DNA of 14,336 bases from Coriobacteriales bacterium (lineage in GTDB: Bacteria > Actinomycetota > Coriobacteriia > Coriobacteriales > UBA8131), in the NCBI GenBank assembly GCA_031263665.1, contig JAISFJ010000111.1, forward strand, positions 1 through 14,336, written 5' to 3'. The notes under the pieces are model-generated. The model saw only the letters and a program-made list of their open reading frames with translations. It did not search any database and was not told the origin of the DNA. Shown in pieces: positions 1 through 5,580 of this stretch. Position numbers and translations under genes: made by a program. Positions within the stretch are counted from its first letter, which is position 1. Each line of letters begins with the position of its first letter.

Positions 1-24
1 GCCCGCCCCTCTTAACTTGCCCCT

Positions 25-53
25 CTGTGTCACAAGCTCAGATGCGGTACAAT
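25..53 (+). promoter_or_regulatory. possible promoter of the two-component operon
   Basis: A TACAAT box at 48-53 resembles a -10 element and lies about 50 nt upstream of the response-regulator start. The hexamer 17 nt upstream (25-30, CTGTGT) is a poor -35. The -35 region overlaps a small perfect dyad, TGTG-T-CACA (26-34), and the heptamer GCGGTAC occurs twice, at 44-50 and 61-67, 17 nt apart. These could be regulator contacts, possibly autoregulatory, but the matches are short. The window starts only 24 nt further upstream, so the previous gene is not visible. Confidence 0.25.
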
Positions 54-102
54 GGGAAAAGCGGTACTTCCTTGGGTGACGCAAGGGAGGAGAGGATGTT
101 TC

Positions 103-810
103 ATGGACAAGAGCATACGTCGGATATTGTTAGTCGAGGACGAGAAAGCCATTCGCGAGGCGGTCGAGGCTTACCTCGTGAGGGAGGACTATTCGGTGAC
201 GGCCGTCGCGGATGGTCAACAGGCGCTTGCTGAGTTTGCGGAGGGCGACTATGCCCTCATCGTGCTCGACTTGATGCTCCCCAAAATCTCCGGAGAAAAA
301 GTCTGCCAGGTCGTCCGGGATGTTTCAGACATCCCCATCATCATGCTCACGGCCAAAGGGGGGATAGAGGACCGCATCGTCGGGTTGGAGCTCGGCGCGG
401 ATGACTATCTCATCAAACCCTTCTCGCCGCGTGAACTCGTGGCTCGCGTTCGTGCGCTGCTGCGTCGCGCTCGTGCCGAGGAAAAACTGTATGGCGAGCG
501 AATCGAGTTTGACGATTTGATTATCGACATTCCGTCGCGTCAGGTGGCGGCCAAGGGCCAACTGCTCGACCTTACGACGAGTGAGTTTAAGCTGCTCGTT
601 ACGCTGGGCCGCTATCCAGGACAAGTTTACACGCGCAGCGAGTTGGTGGAAAAGGTGCTCGGCTATGATTTTGAGGGCTATGAGCGAACCATCGACAGCC
701 ACGTGAAGAATCTCCGCTCCAAATTGGGAGATGACCCCCGCAATCCCCGTTGGCTTTTTACCGTGCACGGCGTTGGCTATCGTTTTGGCGACCAGGCGGA
801 GCGGAGATGA
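103..810 (+). CDS. OmpR/PhoB-family response regulator
   Basis: A 235-residue cytoplasmic DNA-binding response regulator that takes phosphate from its partner kinase and controls transcription. The receiver domain covers about residues 6-120: acidic pocket E12-D13, phospho-acceptor D56 in LDLMLP, T83 in MLTAKGG, and K105 in the LIKPFSPREL motif. The winged-helix effector domain covers about 130-228, with the family's TSEFKLL, RTIDSHVKNLRSKLGD and VHGVGYRF segments. The ATG at 103 is preferred over an in-frame ATG at 52: it starts right before the conserved RILLVEDE strand and has a purine-rich Shine-Dalgarno (AGGAGAGG, 88-95) 7 nt upstream. The sensor kinase gene follows 9 nt downstream, so the two are almost certainly co-transcribed. 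The regulon cannot be read from the sequence; PhoP/RegX3-like is only a guess. Confidence 0.95.
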   Translation: MDKSIRRILLVEDEKAIREAVEAYLVREDYSVTAVADGQQALAEFAEGDYALIVLDLMLPKISGEKVCQVVRDVSDIPIIMLTAKGGIEDRIVGLELGADDYLIKPFSPRELVARVRALLRRARAEEKLYGERIEFDDLIIDIPSRQVAAKGQLLDLTTSEFKLLVTLGRYPGQVYTRSELVEKVLGYDFEGYERTIDSHVKNLRSKLGDDPRNPRWLFTVHGVGYRFGDQAERR

Positions 811-819
811 ACGCGCACC

Positions 820-2280
820 GTGGCAGATGAGTCCGCAAAGTCACGCAAGGCGCCCAAACGCACCCGCGCATCCTCCTATGCAATGCGCCTGACGCTCGTA
901 CTCGTACTCGTTGCGCTTGCCACCATCCTTATCGCGCTGGCTCTGCTTACCTTTACGTGGGCGCAGCGTTCTGGAGAAGAGATGGACAGGCGACAAGGCC
1001 CCGTCGCTCAAGCGATTGCCGAGATACTCGCGCAACGTTACAACGCGGAAGACGAATGGACCCCGGACACCATCGATGCGATGCCCAGCATAAGCGAGCT
1101 TGCCAACGACATGGGCATTGAGGTCATGGCCGCGGATGGCACCGTCGTTTACTCCGACCGCTCGTTTGACCCAAACTACCGAGAGAACCTCGACCTTGCC
1201 TCCGAGCGCACGTCGACGGCCCCCATTATGGTTGATGATGTGCAGGTGGGGACGGTTTCCACCTTTCCTCTTTCCAACGCGGCGATTTCGCAAAGTGGAG
1301 GCGACCTGCGCATTGACGTCTACGTGGCGATTCTCATAGCTGGCTTTATCGCGGTAACTCTTGCGGGGCTTTTTGGCGTGTTTTTCTCGCGTGTTTTTAC
1401 CCGGCCGCTCTCGCTCATCACCGCTGTTTCTAATGAGGTGCGTTCCGGCAATATTTCCGCGCGTACTAATATGGAGGGGCACGACGAGTTTTCACGCCTG
1501 GGGCGCGCACTCGACGAGATGATAGACGCTATCGAGAAAAACGAGAACCTCGAACACCAGCTCACCACCGATGTCGCCCATGAATTGCGCACGCCGCTGA
1601 TGGCCATGCGAGCGACCATCGAGGCGATGATGGACGGCGTGCTTCCGATGGATGCCGCCCGGCTCGCCACGCTCAATTCCGAGGTTGTGAGGCTCGGTCG
1701 CCTCGTCGATGTGCAGTTGGAACTCGCGCGGCTTGAGAGCGCCAAGACAGCTCTGCGGGTCGATGAACTCAATGTAAGCCAGCTGGTCAAAGACCTGATT
1801 GTCTCACACGAAATGTTCATCGAGGAAGCCGGCCTCATTCTTGTCGATGAGATAGAGCCGGGCATCATGGTGTGCGGCGACGCCGATTTGCTGCGTCAGG
1901 CGATTTCTAATCTGCTTTCCAACGCGGCTCGTTATACCCCCGCGGATGGGTGCATCACGGTACGGGTTTGCTCGCGGCGCAACCTCGCTCAGGTTTTTGT
2001 GAGCGACACCGGCGTTGGCATCGCGACCGAAGATATTTCTCACGTGTTTTCACGTTTTTGGCGCGCCGCGACGAGTCGAGACCGCGAAAGTGGCGGTTTG
2101 GGGGTCGGTCTCGCGTTGGTCAAAGAAATCGCCACGCGACATCACGGCCTCGTCAGCGTGGAAAGCGAACTCGGCAGAGGCTCGACGTTCACGCTGAGTC
2201 TGCCCTTGTTGGGGCAGTTGGATTCGGATTCCGATGAGGGACTCTGGACAAAGCGGCCTCGGCAAAAGCAGCCGCGATAA
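820..2280 (+). CDS. membrane sensor histidine kinase (HAMP-HisKA-HATPase)
   Basis: A 486-residue sensor kinase that should autophosphorylate and pass phosphate to the adjacent response regulator. Layout: basic cytoplasmic N-terminus (1-21), TM1 about 23-47, extracytoplasmic sensor region about 48-165, TM2 about 167-190, HAMP about 190-243, HisKA with H254 in the DVAHELRTPL box, then the ATPase domain with N-box (NLLSNAARY, N364/N368), G1 (DTGVG, D396), F-box (FSRFW) and G2 (GLGVGLALV, 426-434). All catalytic boxes are intact. The start is GTG at 820, with a weak GGAG at 803-806. The ATG at 807 overlapping the regulator stop is out of frame and ends after 7 codons. The sensor domain has no motif I recognise, so the signal is unknown. 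purC begins 24 nt after the stop and may be read on the same transcript. Confidence 0.95.
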   Translation: MADESAKSRKAPKRTRASSYAMRLTLVLVLVALATILIALALLTFTWAQRSGEEMDRRQGPVAQAIAEILAQRYNAEDEWTPDTIDAMPSISELANDMGIEVMAADGTVVYSDRSFDPNYRENLDLASERTSTAPIMVDDVQVGTVSTFPLSNAAISQSGGDLRIDVYVAILIAGFIAVTLAGLFGVFFSRVFTRPLSLITAVSNEVRSGNISARTNMEGHDEFSRLGRALDEMIDAIEKNENLEHQLTTDVAHELRTPLMAMRATIEAMMDGVLPMDAARLATLNSEVVRLGRLVDVQLELARLESAKTALRVDELNVSQLVKDLIVSHEMFIEEAGLILVDEIEPGIMVCGDADLLRQAISNLLSNAARYTPADGCITVRVCSRRNLAQVFVSDTGVGIATEDISHVFSRFWRAATSRDRESGGLGVGLALVKEIATRHHGLVSVESELGRGSTFTLSLPLLGQLDSDSDEGLWTKRPRQKQPR

Positions 2281-2304
2281 GTGCTCAAGGGAAGGAATCG
2301 GAAG

Positions 2305-3192
2305 ATGGCAGCGCTTAATTTTCAAGAAATCGAGCCCGATGCGCGAGGAAAGGTCCGCGACCTCTACGACCTTGGCGACAGTCTCCTGTTTGTTGCCTCA
2401 GACCGCATATCCGCGTTTGATTACGTATTAAAAGACAGCATCCCTTTTAAGGGAGAGGTGCTCACGCGTCTGTCGCTGTTCTGGTTTGACCTGCTGGCGG
2501 ACGTCACACCCAACCACCTGATAAGCGCCGATGCCGCCGACCTCCCCGCACGTTTTGCGCCTTTTGCCTCAGAGCTAGCGGGGCGCTTTATGCTCGTAAA
2601 AAAGGCGCGGATGTTTCCGATTGAGTGCATCGTTCGCGGCTATCTTGCTGGTAGTGGCCTCAAGGAATACGAGCAAACGGGAGCGCTGTGCGGTATCGAT
2701 TTGCCTGCGGGTCTCATAAATTCAAGCCGCCTGAGCCCAGCGCTTTACACGCCCTCAACCAAGGCGGCGATAGGCGACCACGATGAGAACGTGGACTTTG
2801 CCTCTACCGAAAAACTGCTCGGCGCCGCCAATGCCGCCCTGCTGCGTGAGCGCTCGCTTGCGGTTTATGAGAAAGCGCGTGATTTCGCGGCGCAAAAGGG
2901 CATCATCATCGCGGACACGAAGTTTGAGTTTGGCCTTGTGGATGGCGAGGTGGTGCTCGCCGATGAGGTGCTTACGCCAGATTCCTCACGGTTTTGGCCC
3001 CTGGACACCTATCAGCCCGGCAACAGCCAACCGAGCTTTGATAAACAGTTTGTGCGCGACTGGCTTTCCGCGAACTGGGACATGAAAGGCACCCCGCCCC
3101 AACTCCCTCGTGAAATAATCGAAGAAAGCTCCGCAAAATACCTCCAAGCCTTCGAACTACTAACCGGCCAAAAATTCATTCCAACAAAGTGA
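2305..3192 (+). CDS. purC: phosphoribosylaminoimidazole-succinocarboxamide (SAICAR) synthase
   Basis: A 295-residue cytoplasmic enzyme of de novo purine synthesis that joins CAIR and aspartate with ATP to make SAICAR. Visible signatures are GKVRDLYDLG (15-24, nucleotide site), SDRISAFDYVL (32-42), PIECIVRGYLAGSG (105-118), TPSTKA near 149-154 followed by GDHDENV, and the DTKFEFGLVDGEVVLADE block (204-221) with LTPDSSRFWP. The length fits the longer (about 290-300 aa) PurC class. The frame is open from a GTG at 2281, but ATG 2305 is chosen because GAAGGA (2291-2296) lies 8 nt upstream and homologues begin close to the FQEIEPDARGKVRDL segment. It lies 24 nt behind the kinase gene and is separated from purSQL by a membrane-protein gene. 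Confidence 0.95.
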   Translation: MAALNFQEIEPDARGKVRDLYDLGDSLLFVASDRISAFDYVLKDSIPFKGEVLTRLSLFWFDLLADVTPNHLISADAADLPARFAPFASELAGRFMLVKKARMFPIECIVRGYLAGSGLKEYEQTGALCGIDLPAGLINSSRLSPALYTPSTKAAIGDHDENVDFASTEKLLGAANAALLRERSLAVYEKARDFAAQKGIIIADTKFEFGLVDGEVVLADEVLTPDSSRFWPLDTYQPGNSQPSFDKQFVRDWLSANWDMKGTPPQLPREIIEESSAKYLQAFELLTGQKFIPTK

Positions 3193-3216
3193 CACCCTGT
3201 GAACTGGAGTCACAGT

Positions 3217-3248
3217 TACAAGTCAGGTACAAGTCAGGGTACAAGTCA
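3217..3248 (+). repeat. three direct copies of TACAAGTCA
   Basis: The 9-mer TACAAGTCA occurs at 3217-3225, 3228-3236 and 3240-3248, with start-to-start spacing of 11 and 12 bp, close to one helical turn. The array lies 25-60 bp after the purC stop and about 56 bp upstream of the likely -10 box of the next gene. Equal phasing on one face of DNA is what cooperative binding by a regulator would need, so this is a candidate operator. A local tandem duplication is the simpler alternative. A small hairpin (CTGTGA 3197-3202 / TCACAG 3210-3215) precedes it. Confidence 0.6.
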
Positions 3249-3295
3249 CAACTATTGCGTGTGCAAAATGGTAAATGGGCTGCTTTTTGGGGGGT

Positions 3296-3315
3296 TGTTC
3301 CGGTATAGTGGAACA
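3296..3315 (+). promoter_or_regulatory. candidate -10 box inside an inverted repeat
   Basis: TATAGT at 3304-3309 looks like a -10 element and sits exactly in the 8-nt spacer of the dyad TGTTCC (3296-3301) / GGAACA (3310-3315). The hexamer at a 17-nt spacing (3281-3286, TGCTTT) is a weak -35. This geometry would let a dimeric repressor cover the -10 of the gene starting at 3378. The regulator cannot be named; the half-sites face the opposite way to the actinobacterial LexA consensus (GAAC-N4-GTTC). Confidence 0.4.
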
Positions 3316-3335
3316 GGTATGAAATCATCGGGTGC

Positions 3336-3351
3336 AATCAATCAATCAATC
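3336..3351 (+). repeat. AATC tetranucleotide run (4 copies)
   Basis: Four perfect AATC copies lie in the presumed 5' leader of the gene starting at 3378, 11 nt ahead of its Shine-Dalgarno (AAGGAG, 3363-3368). Slippage would change leader length but not a reading frame. Four copies are few for a phase-variable tract. Confidence 0.6.
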
Positions 3352-3377
3352 GGTGCTTCCCTAAGGAGAATTATTAC

Positions 3378-4388
3378 ATGGCGCAGAGAAATCCAATGAA
3401 CGACCGTTATCAGGGCGATGGTCCGGGGGGGCAGACGCGTAAGTCGGCCGCCCGCGCGAAGCCGGTATCTCAGGCTGCCTCGTCTGTCCATATCAAGAAA
3501 AAGCCGCAAACCGACGCTGAAAAGCGTGCGGCGCGTAAGGCGCGTGCGAAAGAAGACGAGCGCAAGGCCGCCGAGAGAGCCCGCAAGAAGGCCGAGAAAG
3601 CCGAGGCTGACGCTGCCAAGGACGACGCCGAGACCGACGAGACCAGCCCCAAGGCTAAGGGGGCCAAGGCGGGTGGGGTCAGAGTCACCGGTGCTGCGAC
3701 CAGGGGTTCTGGCGGTGCGGGCAAGGGCGAAAAGGTGAAGGCGAAGGCCGAAGAGAAGCCACCGGAAAAAAAGGGCTTTCTGGAACGGTTTCTTGCTCCC
3801 GCTCCGAACATGCCCTCAAGCGATGAATACCGTAAATGGCGCAAGCGGTACTGGATATCCATCGCCATCGGCATTGTTTTTGTGGCATTTTCGTTCATCT
3901 TCCAGGTCTATCTGAGCGTGAATCAGACCCTGTGGATGGTCACCATCGGTATCGCCTACGCGTTTATTATCGGCGCGTTTATCATTGATTTTAGAAAGGT
4001 GAGGCCGCTCGTAAAGGAGCACCAGAGAGGTGGTTCGGGCAATAAGAGTCCCAAGCAACTCAAGCATGAGCAGGAGGCAAAAGAGCGCGCCGAGGCTGTT
4101 GAGGCTGCTCGCAAGGCGGCGAAGGAAGCCAAGAAAGCAGCGCGCCGCAGAAAGCCAAATGAGGCGGGCATAGCGCGTTTGGATGTTGCGGGCTTAGATG
4201 AGGCAAGCGAGGCCGCCGAAGCTGCCGAGACCGATGAGACCGCCGAAGCTGCCGAGACCGATGAGGCCGACGAGGCGAGTTTAGACACGGCACGTGAGGC
4301 CGATGCGGTGGGCTCAGACGAAGCTGCCGAGACCGACGCGACAAACTCAGATGAAGCACGTGAGGCCGACGCGTCAAAAGATGAGTGA
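3378..4388 (+). CDS. two-helix membrane protein with charged low-complexity tails, function unknown
   Basis: I do not recognise a family for this 336-residue protein. Residues 1-135 are Lys/Arg/Ala/Glu-rich, probably helical (about 45-82 reads as a charged coiled-coil-like stretch). Two membrane segments follow at about 158-181 and 185-205, separated by a very short turn (SVNQ), so both long tails should face the same side, most likely the cytoplasm. Residues 225-260 are again a basic Ala/Lys/Glu helix, and 270-336 are strongly acidic Ala/Asp/Glu/Thr repeats. There is no signal peptide. The start is supported by AAGGAG 9 nt upstream of ATG 3378. It interrupts the purC-purSQL order and has its own leader and likely promoter. 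Shared operon membership does not imply a purine role. The acidic tail is partly encoded by a 27-bp tandem duplication. Confidence 0.85.
   Translation: MAQRNPMNDRYQGDGPGGQTRKSAARAKPVSQAASSVHIKKKPQTDAEKRAARKARAKEDERKAAERARKKAEKAEADAAKDDAETDETSPKAKGAKAGGVRVTGAATRGSGGAGKGEKVKAKAEEKPPEKKGFLERFLAPAPNMPSSDEYRKWRKRYWISIAIGIVFVAFSFIFQVYLSVNQTLWMVTIGIAYAFIIGAFIIDFRKVRPLVKEHQRGGSGNKSPKQLKHEQEAKERAEAVEAARKAAKEAKKAARRRKPNEAGIARLDVAGLDEASEAAEAAETDETAEAAETDEADEASLDTAREADAVGSDEAAETDATNSDEAREADASKDE
4215..4268 (+). repeat. 27-bp tandem duplication in the membrane-protein tail
   Basis: Two adjacent 27-bp units (4215-4241 and 4242-4268) differ at one base (final codon ACC versus GCC) and each encode nine residues ending TDET/TDEA. 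A further partial copy begins near 4318. In-frame expansion of the acidic C-terminal tail is the likely effect. Confidence 0.8.
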
Positions 4389-4456
4389 CCGCTGGCATTT
4401 TGAAGAGAAGTCTTGAGCAGAGGCTTTGGCTGGAAACTTTGGATAGAGGGAGGGCC

Positions 4457-4696
4457 ATGAAGAAGTATCGAATCTTCGTCACCGGCAAGCAGGGTATCTT
4501 TGACCCAGCGGGCAAGACGGCGCAAAACGCGTTGGACAACTTGGGTTATGAGGGAATCAAAGACCTCAAAATTGGCAAGTTTATCCAGATGAACTGCGAT
4601 GACGCCGTATCCGTTGAGGCGGTAACCGAGATGTGTGAAAAGCTGCTCGCCAACCCTATTATCGAGGACTTTCGTATCGAGGAGGTCGGGGCGTGA
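4457..4696 (+). CDS. purS: phosphoribosylformylglycinamidine synthase subunit PurS
   Basis: A 79-residue small subunit that bridges PurQ and PurL in the FGAM synthase complex, the step converting FGAR to FGAM. It begins MKKYRIFVTGKQGIFDPAG, matching the PurS beta-strand plus DP.G pattern, followed by ALDNLGY and an acidic C-terminal segment, and its length equals the usual 80 or so residues. The frame is open upstream to ATG 4385, which overlaps the membrane-protein stop, but ATG 4457 is chosen because GGGAGGG (4448-4454) lies just upstream and the 24 extra residues would not match PurS. purQ starts at a GTG overlapping the PurS stop (GTGA), implying translational coupling. Confidence 0.93.
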   Translation: MKKYRIFVTGKQGIFDPAGKTAQNALDNLGYEGIKDLKIGKFIQMNCDDAVSVEAVTEMCEKLLANPIIEDFRIEEVGA

Positions 4697-5580
4697 CGGG
4701 CGTGGCAGGTGCGACGGTTGCAGTGGCCGCAACCGCCGCAACGACTGCGGCGGGCACGACGACTACAGCGGCCGCAACCGCCGCAACGACTGCGGCGGGC
4801 ACGACGACTACAACGGCCGCAACGGCCGCGGCGGCCGCAACCGCCGCGACGAATGCGACAAACGCAACGAATCTGCACTTTGGCGGGGTGGTGTTTCCCG
4901 GTTCCAACTGCGAGCAGGACGTCGTTTATGCCCTGCGCTTTCTCGGCCATGAGGTGAGCTACGTCTGGCATCAGGACACCGATTTGGCAGCGTATGACGC
5001 CGTGGTTTTGCCCGGCGGCTTCTCTTACGGCGATTATCTGCGCTGCGGCGCCGTTGCCCGCTTCTCGCCGGTGATGGATGCGGTGTCCGCCTACGCTCAC
5101 GCGGGGCGTCCGGTTATTGGCATCTGCAACGGTTTTCAGATACTCACCGAGGCGCACCTTCTCCCGGGGGCGTTGCTGCGTAATTTTGGGCTCAAGTTCA
5201 TTTGCGAAAGCGTGCCGCTGCGTGTGGAACAAAGCGTTTGCAAATGGCTTGACCTCGCACAAGGAACCGTGCTGCGCGTCCCCATCAACCACAATGAGGG
5301 CAATTATTTCTGCGATGAGGCGACGCACGAGCGGCTTGAAAAAAACGGACAAATCGTCGTGCGTTACTGCAATCCAGACGGCACTCGCGACGCAGGCGGC
5401 AGTGCTCCCAACGGAGCGTTTGATGACATCGCCGGCATCTGCAACGAGCGCGGCAACGTTTTCGGCCTCATGCCCCACCCCGAGCGCGTCTGTGACGGGC
5501 TGGCGGGCCCACACGCAACCGACGGCGTGCCCTTCTTCAAGGTCATCGCATCATATGTGGAGGAGGTGCGTGGCGCGTGA
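4693..5580 (+). CDS. purQ: FGAM synthase glutaminase subunit PurQ with Ala/Thr-rich N-terminal extension
   Basis: A class I glutamine amidotransferase subunit that supplies ammonia to PurL. The catalytic core runs from about residue 63 to 295: FPGSNCEQDV (68-77), LPGGFSYGDYLRCGA (106-120), nucleophile C145 in GICNGFQIL, HNEGNYF (200-206) and the MPHPER motif with H262 and E264. The core is about 233 residues, the normal PurQ length. Ahead of it lie about 60 residues of almost pure Ala/Thr/Gly and a short Asn-Ala-Thr run, which ordinary PurQ lacks. GTG 4693 is the likely start: it overlaps the purS stop by 4 nt with GGAGG at 4681-4685. GTGs at 4702 and 4723 are alternatives but still inside the extension. 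No Shine-Dalgarno-supported start exists near the core, so most of the extension should be translated. purL follows with another GTGA overlap. Confidence 0.95.
   Translation: MTGVAGATVAVAATAATTAAGTTTTAAATAATTAAGTTTTTAATAAAAATAATNATNATNLHFGGVVFPGSNCEQDVVYALRFLGHEVSYVWHQDTDLAAYDAVVLPGGFSYGDYLRCGAVARFSPVMDAVSAYAHAGRPVIGICNGFQILTEAHLLPGALLRNFGLKFICESVPLRVEQSVCKWLDLAQGTVLRVPINHNEGNYFCDEATHERLEKNGQIVVRYCNPDGTRDAGGSAPNGAFDDIAGICNERGNVFGLMPHPERVCDGLAGPHATDGVPFFKVIASYVEEVRGA
4723..4812 (+). repeat. 45-bp tandem repeat encoding the PurQ extension
   Basis: Two adjacent 45-bp units, 4723-4767 and 4768-4812, are identical except for one base (GTGGCC versus GCGGCC at the start). Each encodes 15 residues (V/A)AATAATTAAGTTTT. 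A degenerate third unit begins at 4813 (ACGGCCGCAACGGCC) and grades into the AAT/AAC-containing linker before the PurQ core. The length is a multiple of three, so copy-number change keeps the frame. Confidence 0.9.

Noticed and set aside
3198..3214. CRP-like site TGTGA...TCACA after purC
   Set aside because: The spacer is 7 nt rather than the 6 nt of the CRP consensus, and it lies just behind a stop codon. A small hairpin is as good an explanation.
4385..4456. Earlier purS start overlapping the preceding stop
   Set aside because: The extra 24 residues do not look like PurS, and ATG 4457 has a strong GGGAGGG just upstream with the expected N-terminal strand.
3956..4741. Minus-strand open frame of 261 codons over the membrane protein tail and purS
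   Set aside because: Its Ser/Ala-rich sequence is the mirror of the acidic repeat tail, and it overlaps PurS. No independent evidence of coding.
4723..4812. CRISPR-like or regulatory repeat array in purQ
   Set aside because: The 45-bp units are directly adjacent with no spacers and are translated in frame, so it is a coding tandem repeat.
4546..5514. Long minus-strand open frame (322 codons) opposite purS and purQ
   Set aside because: It lies antisense to clearly conserved PurS and PurQ, its product is rich in Cys/Arg/Gly repeats that mirror the PurQ tandem repeat, and it has no recognisable domain. High GC makes such antisense frames common.
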